Assembly: GCA_029907045.1 (NCBI GenBank)
Contig: JARYMR010000033.1
Coordinates: 1-13,139 of the forward strand
Length of the DNA stretch: 13,139 nucleotides
Origin: Candidatus Bathyarchaeota archaeon
Lineage (GTDB): Archaea; Thermoproteota; Bathyarchaeia; Bathyarchaeales; UBA233
Direction: 5' to 3'
Numbering within the stretch: position 1 is the first letter of the stretch; the number at the start of each line of letters is the position of its first letter. Below the pieces are notes generated by a model. It did not search any database and was not told where the DNA came from. It saw nothing but the letters and a program-made list of their open reading frames with translations. The position numbers and the translations under genes were made by a program. Shown one piece after another: positions 4,633-12,485 of the stretch.

Positions 4633-6566
4633 ATTTTCTCACCTCCTTCAAAAATTTTTGATTTTATAGAAATAGTTACGGTAACGGTTGTTCCTTCCCC
4701 AACTTTGTTTTCAATCGAGATTTTGCCGCCATGCGCCTCCACAAGGCGTTTGCATATTGGCAAGCCTAAACCCATACCCTTCGATTTGGTTGTGAAAAAT
4801 GGCATCCAAATTTTCTCCAAAACATCCTTTGGAATGCCGGTTCCAGTGTCTGTAAAGGCTATTTCCAAATTGCCATTTGATTCCTTACTTGTTATTGTAA
4901 TTTTGCCGCCTTTTGGCATGGCGTCTACTGCATTCCTAATTATGTTGCCGAGAACCCTTTTCATTTTGTCAATGTCAACTTTTATTTTCGGATTGTCTTG
5001 GGTTAAATCTAAAAATTGTATTCCTTCTGGAATTTCCATAGTTGACAATGTTTCCGTTACTATGGCTTTTGGAGTTGTTTCGTTAAGCTCCAATTTTATT
5101 TCTCTTGAATATTCCATAAGGTCTGAAATTATTTTGTTTGCATACTCCACATTTTCTTCAATAAGCCGCAGCATTCCACTAACATTTTTATCCACGCTGG
5201 GACCCAACTTATTTTTTAGGTAGTAAACGGCGCCTTTTATGCCAGTCAATGGATTGCGCAAATCATGCCCCACCATGGCTGCAACTTGCCCAATGGCAGC
5301 AAGCCTTTCAGATTTTATGAGTTGCTCTCGAGTTTCCTTCAGCGCTTTGGTTCTCTGTTCAACAAGTTCCTCAAGATGTTGTGCGTACTCTTCGAGTTTC
5401 TGCTGCATTTGTTTTCTTTCGGTTATGTCTCTTGCAATGCCAATAACCTCAATTTTTCCACCGCTAACTATTGGAAAAGCGGATATTTCAACAAAAACCG
5501 TTTTTCCATCTTTCCTTATGAGTTCAAATTCTTCTGGACCATACTTTTCTCCTTTCAAGTTTCTTTCAATAGCTTCCTTAATTTTCGGTAAACATTTTTT
5601 CGGGAAAATTCCGGCTTCAAATATGCTCTTTCCAATAAGTTCTTCCTTTTTATAGCCTATCAATGCTTCAGCTTGCTTATTTCCATCGATAAATCTTCCT
5701 TGTAAATCATTGACATAGATGGCGTCTGGGGCATATTCTATTAGGCGTTTAAGCCTTTCCTCAGACTCTTTGAGTTTTTCCTCCATTTTTCTGCGTTCAG
5801 TAACATCCATTATGATACTTATGGCACCTTCATATTCACCTTTCTCATCCCAAAGGGGTGATGCCGAAACTTGAAGAATTCGCGGTTTGCCATCTTTATG
5901 GTATAAGGTTATTTCGTAGCGGCTGGTTTCTCCCCTTTTTCTAATTTCTGTCTGCCTTCTTATCTTTTGGAAACTTTCTTCGTCAACAAATTTGCGAAGA
6001 TTAACGCCTATAAGCTCATGCGCATGATATCCAAGCATTTCGGCAAATGCCCTATTTACAAAGGTTATGTTTTCATTTTCATCTACAGTCATCATGCCTT
6101 CTGATGCTGTTTCAAAAATAGTCTCAAGCCTTCTGTTTGTTTCCATTAACTTCTTTTCAACTTCTTTAAGTTTCGTCACATCTACCATTATTGCTTGAAA
6201 CCCAACAGTTTTGCCATTAATCATGAAACGTGTGGGTTTTGACCATAAATATAGAGTTGAACCATCTTTACGTAAAGCGCGAAATTCTAAATCTCTTGGT
6301 TGTCTCCTTAATACGACAATTCTAAGGAACAAGCGTGTTATTTTTGCTCTGTCTTCTGGATGTAAGAAAAATTTGAAGGGACGACCAAACAGCTCCTCAA
6401 CAGAATAGCCCAGCAAGTCAACCATGGCTTTATTCACGTACTTAAATCGCCCTTTAGTGTCTGTGATGGCAACAGCTACAGCTGCATTTTCACACAAACT
6501 CCGGAACCCTTGCTCAGATGTCAAAAATTCTGCAAATTCCTTTGTTGCATTGAGTTTTTTGGTCAT
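4584..6566 (-). CDS. soluble histidine kinase with three PAS domains
   Basis: Numbered from the ATG at 6566 (660 residues), the protein has PAS domains at about 17-132, 142-257 and 267-382, a coiled-coil linker (EYAQHLEELVEQRTKALKE) and a HisKA region with the phosphoacceptor H434 in VGHDLRNPL. It ends with an HATPase domain: N-box NIIRNAVDAM (N545), G1 box D573-TGTGI, and G2 box GMGLGL. PAS domains end in the usual DVTERRK/DITERKQ signature. No transmembrane segment is seen, so it is a cytoplasmic sensor. I chose 6566 because GGAAGGTG lies about six bases upstream; an in-frame ATG at 6665 would add 33 residues that do not look like a PAS domain and has no ribosome binding site. About 20 residues follow the ATPase domain and overlap the response-regulator gene by 49 nt. 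The signal sensed is unknown. Confidence 0.95.
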   Translation of the reverse strand: MTKKLNATKEFAEFLTSEQGFRSLCENAAVAVAITDTKGRFKYVNKAMVDLLGYSVEELFGRPFKFFLHPEDRAKITRLFLRIVVLRRQPRDLEFRALRKDGSTLYLWSKPTRFMINGKTVGFQAIMVDVTKLKEVEKKLMETNRRLETIFETASEGMMTVDENENITFVNRAFAEMLGYHAHELIGVNLRKFVDEESFQKIRRQTEIRKRGETSRYEITLYHKDGKPRILQVSASPLWDEKGEYEGAISIIMDVTERRKMEEKLKESEERLKRLIEYAPDAIYVNDLQGRFIDGNKQAEALIGYKKEELIGKSIFEAGIFPKKCLPKIKEAIERNLKGEKYGPEEFELIRKDGKTVFVEISAFPIVSGGKIEVIGIARDITERKQMQQKLEEYAQHLEELVEQRTKALKETREQLIKSERLAAIGQVAAMVGHDLRNPLTGIKGAVYYLKNKLGPSVDKNVSGMLRLIEENVEYANKIISDLMEYSREIKLELNETTPKAIVTETLSTMEIPEGIQFLDLTQDNPKIKVDIDKMKRVLGNIIRNAVDAMPKGGKITITSKESNGNLEIAFTDTGTGIPKDVLEKIWMPFFTTKSKGMGLGLPICKRLVEAHGGKISIENKVGEGTTVTVTISIKSKIFEGGEKIWLEAPESLSSTMTKA

Positions 6567-6747
6567 TCTAGCACCTTCCACTATAAGCTGGGTTGACTCA
6601 AAATGTTTTCTAGAGCTTTGACATTTAACTTGTGTGAATGTGGAGTCTTGATTAAGAGTAACCATACATATTCAGAATTTGATTCGAACCATACTGCACA
6701 AATGAACTTTTGCCAAAATTAGAGCTTATAAGACGAAAATTATGAAT

Positions 6748-6754
6748 TATAAAG
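6748..6754 (+). promoter_or_regulatory. TATA-like box before the TIM-barrel gene (candidate)
   Basis: TTATAAA-type sequence lies about 30 bp before the ATG at 6781, which would give an almost leaderless transcript. A second TATA-like CTTATAAG is at 6725-6732. Either placement puts the upstream in-frame ATG at 6742 before or at the transcript start, favouring 6781 as the real start. Confidence 0.35.
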
Positions 6755-6780
6755 TTCAGCTTAAACTAGAAGGATTTGCT

Positions 6781-7560
6781 ATGAAACCAAAAATTGGCTT
6801 ATCAATGCTCTACTGTTTAAATAAACCTTTTAACAGAATTCCAGCACAAATTCAGGAAGCAAAAACCGCATACATCGAAATTGTTGATGACGGTTTTCAT
6901 ACACTAAGCAACCGAAGAGTCCGAGCATTAAAAGAAATCGGCAACTCTTACAACTTGAACTATTCTATTCACGCGCCTTTTGCTGACATAAACATTGCTT
7001 CACCTTCAAAACCCATGTTAAAAGCTATGATTACACGATTAGAAAAATCAATGGCTTATGCAAGTGCCTTAAACGCTTCTATCTGGGTTTTCCATCCAGG
7101 GTTAAAAACGGGCGTTAGCATGTTTTATCCCGGCATGGATTGGCTTCAAAACTTAAAGACAACACACCTGCTGCTTAAAAAAGCAGAGGATTACGGCATC
7201 AAAATAGCAATAGAAAACGTGCCAGAACCATACCCCTTCCTAATGAAGAGCGTTGAAGATTTCGCCAAGTTTTATGAAGAGGTTAATGAGGAAATTGGCT
7301 TGGCTTTTGACGTTGCACACGCCAATTTGAATGGGCAGATAGAAAGTTTCTTAACTGTTTTCAAAGACAAGATTGTGCATGCGCATTTACACGATAATGA
7401 TGGGAAAGGCGACCAGCACTTGGGAATAGGTTATGGCACAATAGATTGGGAAAAGGTTGCAAAACTGTTTGAGAAAATTTCTTATAATAAGATTCTAATC
7501 GTTGAATCCGTTGAGCATGTTAAAGAAAGCATGGAAAAATTAAGAAAACTTTTCCCTTAA
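6781..7560 (+). CDS. sugar phosphate isomerase/epimerase-like TIM-barrel protein (AP endonuclease family 2 fold)
   Basis: This 259-residue protein has the xylose-isomerase-like TIM-barrel pattern. Probable metal ligands and nearby residues are H64 (YSIHAPF), H105 (VFHPG), E145 (IAIENVPE), D177 and H180 (LAFDVAHAN), H202/H204 (VHAHLHDND), H213 with GIGYGTIDW, and E242 (IVESVEH). This layout is shared by sugar isomerases, epimerases and endonuclease IV-type proteins. The substrate cannot be told, and many archaeal members are uncharacterised. The start at 6781 begins MKPKIGLS, as family members usually do, and has AAGGA upstream; an in-frame ATG at 6742 would add 13 residues. The gene is divergent from the kinase, and its stop overlaps the RNase Z stop tail-to-tail in a shared TTAA. 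Confidence 0.87.
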   Translation: MKPKIGLSMLYCLNKPFNRIPAQIQEAKTAYIEIVDDGFHTLSNRRVRALKEIGNSYNLNYSIHAPFADINIASPSKPMLKAMITRLEKSMAYASALNASIWVFHPGLKTGVSMFYPGMDWLQNLKTTHLLLKKAEDYGIKIAIENVPEPYPFLMKSVEDFAKFYEEVNEEIGLAFDVAHANLNGQIESFLTVFKDKIVHAHLHDNDGKGDQHLGIGYGTIDWEKVAKLFEKISYNKILIVESVEHVKESMEKLRKLFP

Positions 7561-8480
7561 ACATCTGAAAGCGGAATCTCTATTTTCATAAAATCCTCCG
7601 CCACTTTCGTGTTTTTGAAAATTTTCCTTGCCTGTTCTAAAAGTATGCTTGCATCACCATACCTTGCGCTTACGTGCGTCAAAATTAGCTGCTTAACTTT
7701 CGCCTTTTTCGCATTTCTTGCCGCTTGTTCTGGCGTAGAGTGTCCATCCTCTTCTGCTCTTTCAACCATCTCATCATCTAAAGTGGCGTCATGAATTAGC
7801 AAATCCGCACCAGCAGCAAACTTTGTAAAACTCTTAAAGGGTCTTGTGTCGCCGGTGTAAACAATTTTTCTTCCAGGTCTTGGCGGTCCAGTAACATCCT
7901 CTGGTTTGATGATTCTTCCATTGGATAGCTTAATTTTGTGTCCATGCTGCAGTTTTGACCATAAAGGTCCTTCTGGAACGCCTAAGGCTTTTGCTTTTTC
8001 TGTGTAAAATTTTCCTGGGCGAGGTTTTTCTATTAGGGCGTATGACAAACCTGGGATTACATGGTTTGCCCAAACCGCCTGAACATAGTATTCTTCCTCT
8101 TCACAAATAATGCCAGTCTTCTGGATTTCGTGAACTTCAACCGGAAATGTTAGGACAAACTGCACTGTTTCCCTAATGCTTTCTAAGAAGCGCTTTATCC
8201 CTAACGGTCCATAAATGTCAAGCTTTCTTTCTCTGTCGAGTAATGCCATGGTTTGTAATAGTCCAGGCAATCCGAGAACGTGGTCGCCGTGCATGTGCGT
8301 TATGAAAATTTTCATTTTTTTGTGGAATCCAGCCTTAGCCTTTATCATTTGTCTTTGTACGCCTTCTCCGCAATCGAACATTATTTGTTCTCCTTTGCGT
8401 TGTATGAGTATGGAGGGTAAGCTTCTTTTTGGTGTTGGAACGCTTCCCGCTGTGCCTAAGAAAATTATGTTTAGGCTCAT
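7557..8480 (-). CDS. rnz: ribonuclease Z (tRNA 3' endonuclease)
   Basis: This 307-residue protein of the metallo-beta-lactamase fold cuts the 3' trailer from pre-tRNA. The metal-binding motif THMHGDH gives H62, H64, D66 and H67. Further ligands are H140 (ANHVIPGLSYAL), D211 in YTGDTRP, and H269 in LTHVSARY; the EDGHST segment (H247) is also a family hallmark. A loop KPRPGKFYTEKAKALGVPEGPLW (about 152-174) with the following LQHGHKI matches short-form RNase Z. Length is normal. It begins 5 nt after the tRNA methyltransferase gene, with GGAG of its ribosome binding site next to that gene's stop codon, so it closes the operon that starts at HMG-CoA reductase. Its stop codon shares TTAA with the opposing TIM-barrel gene. 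Confidence 0.96.
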   Translation of the reverse strand: MSLNIIFLGTAGSVPTPKRSLPSILIQRKGEQIMFDCGEGVQRQMIKAKAGFHKKMKIFITHMHGDHVLGLPGLLQTMALLDRERKLDIYGPLGIKRFLESIRETVQFVLTFPVEVHEIQKTGIICEEEEYYVQAVWANHVIPGLSYALIEKPRPGKFYTEKAKALGVPEGPLWSKLQHGHKIKLSNGRIIKPEDVTGPPRPGRKIVYTGDTRPFKSFTKFAAGADLLIHDATLDDEMVERAEEDGHSTPEQAARNAKKAKVKQLILTHVSARYGDASILLEQARKIFKNTKVAEDFMKIEIPLSDV

Positions 8481-8485
8481 GGGTT

Positions 8486-9523
8486 TTACTCCTTTTCGAA
8501 TACTGCTATTTCTCTTGTTAGGCTTCTGTGAACATAAACGAAATGGGACTCTAAATGTTTATACCCAAAAACTGTGCCTATCTTTCCAATGTTTAATGTT
8601 TTTGGTGCAGCCATGCAAACCCTTTTTCCTTTATCAAGCATGTCATAAACAGCCGTTAAAGCTTCCTCAACTAATTGTTTCGTTGTTCGTTTAAGAGTTG
8701 TTGCAGACTTTCCATATGGCGGGTCTGTTACCACACAGTCAACTTTCCTTATAGGTGGGTTTTTGGCATCAGCGAGTATGAGGCTTTCTGGTTTAATGTT
8801 GAAGTAAGCCATATTTTTTAGGGTGCCCTTTACCATGCGCCTTTGAATATCCAAACCCACAACACGACAACCAATAAGCGCAGCCTCTATAAGCATACTT
8901 CCCGTACCGCAAAACGGGTCAAAAACCAATTCTCCAATTTTTGGCTTGGCTAGGTTTACCATGCATCTTGCAAGTTTTGCTGGCATGGCAGATGGGTGAA
9001 AGAAGGGCTTTTTCTTTGGGCGCCTATCCATGAAGGGTGTGGGCGAAATTTCAGCCAATTTTACGCCAAAAAGAAATTTTTTGTCCGTTAATATTCCAGT
9101 AAAGGTTTTTTCAGGATTTTTTAGGTTCACCTTAGCTTTTGCTTTCTTTTTGAGGATGAGTTCTCCAATTTTTCTTTCAAGAGCCATGCTTTTAATGTTT
9201 GGAGCGTGATTTTTTATGCGCTTTATGCGAACAGCAAAACTTTCGTCATTCTTCAAAATTTCGCTAAGGTTTGCAGAACCTACAGCCTTAACTATTTTAC
9301 TTGTTTCCGCTTCGCAGTTGAATAGTTCTAATCCGCAAAGCCTTGCGAAGGCAGCTCTACGTTTTATGGCGTCTATGCATTTTATTTCTGCTTCAAGTCT
9401 TAACGTTTGGTCAAGTTTCTCTAATACTTTGAACATATAGCCTTCTGCTTCAAGGATAGCTTTTAACTCGGAAACTGGTAGGGTTTCATGTTCGCCTGAC
9501 AATAGAAAGAAAAGTTTAGCCAC
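8486..9523 (-). CDS. trmG10: tRNA (guanine-N2)-dimethyltransferase, Trm-G10 type
   Basis: This 345-residue protein combines an N-terminal THUMP-containing RNA-binding half (about residues 1-170) with a Rossmann methyltransferase domain. The S-adenosylmethionine motif DPFCGTGSMLIEAALIG starts at D202, the acidic residue after strand 2 is D225 (VVGLDIQ), and the catalytic TDPPYGKS covers D267-PPY270, as in enzymes that methylate exocyclic N2 of guanine. Archaeal members make N2-methyl- and N2,N2-dimethylguanosine at position 10 of tRNA; related Trm11/Trm14 proteins are the alternatives. The start is GTG at 9523, which overlaps the PRPP synthetase stop by 8 nt, pointing to coupled translation. 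It lies just before RNase Z, so the two tRNA-maturation genes are co-transcribed. Confidence 0.9.
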   Translation of the reverse strand: MAKLFFLLSGEHETLPVSELKAILEAEGYMFKVLEKLDQTLRLEAEIKCIDAIKRRAAFARLCGLELFNCEAETSKIVKAVGSANLSEILKNDESFAVRIKRIKNHAPNIKSMALERKIGELILKKKAKAKVNLKNPEKTFTGILTDKKFLFGVKLAEISPTPFMDRRPKKKPFFHPSAMPAKLARCMVNLAKPKIGELVFDPFCGTGSMLIEAALIGCRVVGLDIQRRMVKGTLKNMAYFNIKPESLILADAKNPPIRKVDCVVTDPPYGKSATTLKRTTKQLVEEALTAVYDMLDKGKRVCMAAPKTLNIGKIGTVFGYKHLESHFVYVHRSLTREIAVFEKE

Positions 9524-10400
9524 TTTTATGCTCCCAAATTTCCTTACTTATTAATGGCGCAATGGAAACTTTGCTTACATGGCTTGGAACAGTATCTGTG
9601 CCAACAATTTCTTCAACACCAGCTTCTAAAATTCGCTTTTCAGCATCTCCAATTAAAAGCGGGTGAACACAAGCGGCATACACCCTTTCAGCTCCAAGCT
9701 CCTTTAAAACCTTGGCAGCAGCCACTATTGTGCCACCAGTGCTTATAATATCGTCAAAAATTATTGCAGTTTTTCCCTTAACATCGAATGTTTTCTTTTC
9801 AACGCTAATTTGCCCAGTGTAACGGTCCCTTTGTTTTTCTAAGTAGCCACATTCTCCGCCTAAACCTCTTTTTGCTTCTTGAGCAATATGCATGGCACCT
9901 TTGTCTGGTGCCAGCGCAAAAGCCCCCACATAACCCTTACTTTTGAAATATTCAGCTAAAAGCGGAATTGCCGAAACACTCTTTGCTGGAAACGGAAATT
10001 TATTTAACACTTTTTCTTGGTGAACGTTCACAGTTATTAGGCTGTCTACTCCAGCCGCCTTTAGCATTCGTGCAATTGTTTCGATGCTTATGGCTTCGCC
10101 TTGTAGGAAAGCCTTGTCTTGGCGTGCATAAGCCAAGTAAGGTACGATGGCGGTTACTTTTTTTGCGCCGTTTCTTTTTGCTGCGTCTGCGATGAAGGCT
10201 AATTGTATAAGTTTGGGGTCTTGGGGCGGGCTTGTGGTTTGCACTATGAATACTTCTTGGTTTTGCACTTTGCCTTCTAATCTTATGTAGGATTCGCCGT
10301 CTGGAAATGTTTTGAAGGCGACTGGTACTGTTTCTGCGTTTAGGAGTTCTGCTATTTTTTCGCCTAATTGCTGCGATGCTGGTCCAAGAACTATTTTCAT
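9516..10400 (-). CDS. prs: ribose-phosphate pyrophosphokinase (PRPP synthetase)
   Basis: This 294-residue protein makes 5-phosphoribosyl 1-diphosphate from ribose 5-phosphate and ATP. Family motifs seen are FPDGESYIR (32-40), the ATP-binding segment PYLAYARQDKAF with R93, Q94 and D95, H127 in TVNVHQEK, the catalytic-lysine region YLEKQRDR (K189, R191), and the PRPP-binding loop IIFDDIISTGGTI (D216, D217). The shorter length and the APDKGA segment resemble archaeal enzymes rather than the roughly 315-residue bacterial type. PRPP feeds nucleotide, histidine and tryptophan synthesis. The gene starts 35 nt after HMG-CoA reductase ends and overlaps the next gene by 8 nt; only a weak GGGA ribosome binding sequence is visible. 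It lies in one operon with isoprenoid and tRNA genes. Confidence 0.96.
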   Translation of the reverse strand: MKIVLGPASQQLGEKIAELLNAETVPVAFKTFPDGESYIRLEGKVQNQEVFIVQTTSPPQDPKLIQLAFIADAAKRNGAKKVTAIVPYLAYARQDKAFLQGEAISIETIARMLKAAGVDSLITVNVHQEKVLNKFPFPAKSVSAIPLLAEYFKSKGYVGAFALAPDKGAMHIAQEAKRGLGGECGYLEKQRDRYTGQISVEKKTFDVKGKTAIIFDDIISTGGTIVAAAKVLKELGAERVYAACVHPLLIGDAEKRILEAGVEEIVGTDTVPSHVSKVSIAPLISKEIWEHKSG

Positions 10401-10435
10401 TTTTTTCCCATGTTATGATTCGGTCACTTTTTCTT

Positions 10436-11713
10436 TTAGACTTTTCCAGCGGCTTTATACTGTTCTATTAGTTCTTTTGCTCTGTCCATGCGGATTTTGC
10501 GTTCTTCAACCATTTTTTCAGCCACCAAATCAATTAGCTCATTTGTGGCGCCTGCGGCTACGGCTATGTTTCTTGCGTGAAGCGACATGTGTCCGCGTTG
10601 TATTCCTTCGTGGGCTAAGGCTCTTAGGGCGCCTAAATTCTGGGCTAAGCCTACAGCAGCTAAAACTTCGCCAAATTCGTTGGCTGTTTTTACGTCTAAA
10701 ATTTTGAGGGCTATGCGTGCTATTGGGTGGGTTTTTACGGCTCCGCCTATTAGGCCAACAGCCATTGGTAGCTCAATAGAGCCGATTAGGTCGCCGTTTT
10801 CGTTTTTCTCCCATGTAGATAGTGTTGTGTAGTGTCCGTTTTTGGCTGCGTAGGCGTGGGCTCCTGCTTCTATGGCGCGGTGGTCATTGCATGTGGCTAT
10901 TATGACGGCTATTATGCCATTCATTATGCCCTTGTTGTGTGTAGCCGCGCGGTATGGGTCTGCGGCTGCAAAAGCCCAAGCGTTTACGATGCCGTCTACG
11001 ATTTCTTCGCCGCCAACTGATTCTTTTGGAACTGTGCACCATGCTCTTGCTAAGCGTTTAACAGCCAAATTTGAGATTATGCGTAAATAAACGCGTCCGC
11101 CTGTTATGCGCTCTATTAGGGGAGCGACGGCTTCTGCCATTGTGTTTACGGCGTTTGCGCCCATTGCGTCTCTGCAGTCTACATGCAATTCTGTTATTAG
11201 CATTGGTCCTTGGGTTGTTTGGATTACTTTTGCGTCTAAGTCTTTTGCTCCTCCGCCTACTGAGACCAGAACTGGGTCTTGGTCGTTAGCCTTCTTTAGG
11301 ATTTCTTCTTTTGCTTGGATTATGCGCATCTTAGTCGCATAAGGGTCTTTTATGCCTATGGCTTGGATTTGACCAATCATTATTGGCGGTGTACTACTTG
11401 TATGGAAGCCTCCGCCGTCTCTTGCCATTTTTGCAGCGTAACTGGCTGCAGCAACAACAGAAGGTTCTTCAATAGCCATTGGAATCAAATAGTCGCGTTT
11501 GTTTATCAGAAAGTTTACAGCTATGCCTAATGGTATGGGGATGGCGCCAACAACATTTTCTATCATGCGATCAGCCAAATCTAAGGGCAAAGAACCAGTA
11601 TTCTGCAACAAAGCGGCTTCATCATCAGTTAAGTTGGCAAACTCTTTAACAAATTCTAAACGCTCTTTTGGGCTGAGCTTATAGAAACCCGAAACCAAAG
11701 ACGACTTACTCAT
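10436..11713 (-). CDS. mvaA: hydroxymethylglutaryl-CoA reductase, class II
   Basis: This 425-residue soluble protein reduces HMG-CoA to mevalonate (or the reverse), the committed step to archaeal isoprenoid lipids. It matches the class II (Pseudomonas mevalonii type) enzyme, as recalled, along its length: ENVVG (52-56), catalytic E83 in IEEPS, RDAMGAN (181-187), K261 in THNKGIMNGI, D277 in TCNDHRA and H375 in EGIQRGHMSLHARN. Class I enzymes, found in many archaea and in eukaryotes, differ strongly. D146 lies where the Pseudomonas enzyme has the aspartate tied to NADH preference, so NADH use is likely. The ATG is preceded by GTGAT and by a TATA-like box around 11771. It is the first gene of the operon with PRPP synthetase, tRNA methyltransferase and RNase Z. 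In archaea, class II forms are thought to derive from bacterial transfer. Confidence 0.96.
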   Translation of the reverse strand: MSKSSLVSGFYKLSPKERLEFVKEFANLTDDEAALLQNTGSLPLDLADRMIENVVGAIPIPLGIAVNFLINKRDYLIPMAIEEPSVVAAASYAAKMARDGGGFHTSSTPPIMIGQIQAIGIKDPYATKMRIIQAKEEILKKANDQDPVLVSVGGGAKDLDAKVIQTTQGPMLITELHVDCRDAMGANAVNTMAEAVAPLIERITGGRVYLRIISNLAVKRLARAWCTVPKESVGGEEIVDGIVNAWAFAAADPYRAATHNKGIMNGIIAVIIATCNDHRAIEAGAHAYAAKNGHYTTLSTWEKNENGDLIGSIELPMAVGLIGGAVKTHPIARIALKILDVKTANEFGEVLAAVGLAQNLGALRALAHEGIQRGHMSLHARNIAVAAGATNELIDLVAEKMVEERKIRMDRAKELIEQYKAAGKV

Positions 11714-11766
11714 TTACATCACTTCACACTTGTGATAATTTCGAGTAACAGCAATATCTTGCTTCA

Positions 11767-11775
11767 CTTTTAAAC
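11767..11775 (-). promoter_or_regulatory. TATA box of the HMG-CoA reductase operon (candidate)
   Basis: On the minus strand this reads GTTTAAAAG, preceded by purine-rich TAAA. It predicts transcription from about 11745 and a leader of about 32 nt before the ATG at 11713, with GTGAT as ribosome binding sequence. The rest of the 115-bp gap (11714-11828) between this operon and vapC holds nothing else I can name. Confidence 0.45.
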
Positions 11776-11828
11776 TTTAGCAAAATACAAGATTTTGAAG
11801 TGTGCGATTTTGCAACCAAGCTATGTTC

Positions 11829-12242
11829 TTATTTTACTTTTGTTGGTTGGGTAATGTCGCTTAACTTTGAAGTTTTAACGTATGGTGCGATTTTTCTTAG
11901 GAGTTGAGAGTCTTCAGTTATGAGTGTTAAATTTTTTATGTTGGCATAGTAAGCGTATGCTGCATCGTAAAAGGTTATTTTCAGTTTCACTGCAGTTTGT
12001 AGTATTTCTTGTTCATTGCAGGTTATTTGTGTAATTTCCATGGTGTTTAGGGTTTGTTTGATTATTTTTGCGAGAATTTTAATTTCCTGGTCTGTGGCTT
12101 TTGCTTGGATGGCAAAGTTTTTCCATAATATGTTTCCAAGCTCGTATCTTGCCAATTCCAATGTGTAATTTCCAACTAGGGTTTCGATTTTGTTTTCTTT
12201 TATTGCTTTGAATATGGCTGATGAATCGAATAGGTATTTCAT
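11829..12242 (-). CDS. vapC: VapC-type PIN-domain toxin ribonuclease
   Basis: This 137-residue PIN-domain protein has the expected acidic metal site: D6 in LFDSSAIF, E34 in ARYELGN, D93 in FYDAAYAYYA and D111 after LITED. VapC toxins are Mg-dependent endoribonucleases, often cutting tRNA or rRNA, and are held inactive by VapB. LTLITEDSQLLRKI near 105-118 is a common PIN signature. The ATG overlaps the stop of the upstream antitoxin gene in ATGA (12239-12242), a typical coupled toxin-antitoxin layout. Length is usual for the family. The RNA target cannot be predicted. No catalytic residue is missing, so I take it as potentially active. Confidence 0.93.
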   Translation of the reverse strand: MKYLFDSSAIFKAIKENKIETLVGNYTLELARYELGNILWKNFAIQAKATDQEIKILAKIIKQTLNTMEITQITCNEQEILQTAVKLKITFYDAAYAYYANIKNLTLITEDSQLLRKIAPYVKTSKLSDITQPTKVK

Positions 12243-12469
12243 CTGCGCATTCTATCCTCTCTTAAACCTTTCACTACTTCTTCCATGCTCACCTTGTCAA
12301 GAACTGGTTTCAGTTTCTCTATTTCCTCTTTAAGCTTTTCAGCCTCCCTTCTTCTAATCTCATCTTCTATAGCTTTTCTTAATAGTTTTGAAGGCTTGAT
12401 TTTTAGTTCTTTCATTTTTTCTTTAATTTCTTGAGGAATTTTTGTGGAAACTGTTGTATACTTACTCAA
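12239..12469 (-). CDS. vapB: VapB-type antitoxin
   Basis: This 76-residue protein starts with a short strand followed by helices, YTTVSTKIPQEIKEKMKEL and KPSKLLRKAIEDEI, the pattern of a ribbon-helix-helix DNA-binding domain. The charged C-terminal half (about 42-76) would wrap the toxin. Such antitoxins repress their own operon. The frame opens with TTG at 12469, which has GGTGAG three bases upstream; no in-frame ATG is nearby. The stop overlaps the vapC start in ATGA. A 10-bp palindrome lies over the ribosome binding site. The family call rests on the fold pattern and on the neighbouring vapC, since antitoxins diverge quickly. Confidence 0.88.
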   Translation of the reverse strand: MSKYTTVSTKIPQEIKEKMKELKIKPSKLLRKAIEDEIRRREAEKLKEEIEKLKPVLDKVSMEEVVKGLREDRMRR

Positions 12470-12475
12470 GTTCTC

Positions 12476-12485
12476 ACCAATTGGT
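12476..12485. promoter_or_regulatory. palindrome over the vapB ribosome binding site, candidate operator
   Basis: ACCAATTGGT is a perfect 10-bp palindrome partly covering the GGTGAG ribosome binding site of vapB. A TATA-like stretch (CTTTTATTTG on the minus strand, about 12499-12508) lies just upstream, so the palindrome falls near the predicted transcript start. Autorepression by the ribbon-helix-helix antitoxin is plausible. A 10-bp palindrome is expected several times per window by chance, so position is the main argument. Confidence 0.35.

Noticed and set aside
5239..5655. Long open frames on the plus strand inside the histidine kinase
   Set aside because: They are antisense to PAS and kinase motifs and have no domain features; they mirror the codon use of the real gene.
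6567..6665. N-terminal extension of the histidine kinase to an ATG at 6665
   Set aside because: There is no ribosome binding site there and the 33 extra residues match no domain; the ATG at 6566 has GGAAGGTG in good position. It remains possible.
6676..6700. GGTTCGAATC on the minus strand, resembling the T-loop of a tRNA
   Set aside because: The flanking bases do not form the five-base-pair T-stem, and no acceptor, D or anticodon arms can be found nearby.
6742..6780. Earlier ATG (6742) for the TIM-barrel protein
   Set aside because: The family usually starts directly with the first beta-strand (MKPKIGLS), and TATA-like boxes would place the transcript start after this ATG.
8215..8694. Plus-strand frame of 159 codons across the RNase Z/tRNA methyltransferase junction
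   Set aside because: It is antisense to two well-supported genes, rich in Cys/Leu/Phe as reverse-strand shadows are, and has no ribosome binding site.
11722..11806. CACACTT and AAGTGTG inverted repeat upstream of HMG-CoA reductase
   Set aside because: Seven-base arms about 70 bp apart are expected by chance in a window of this size.
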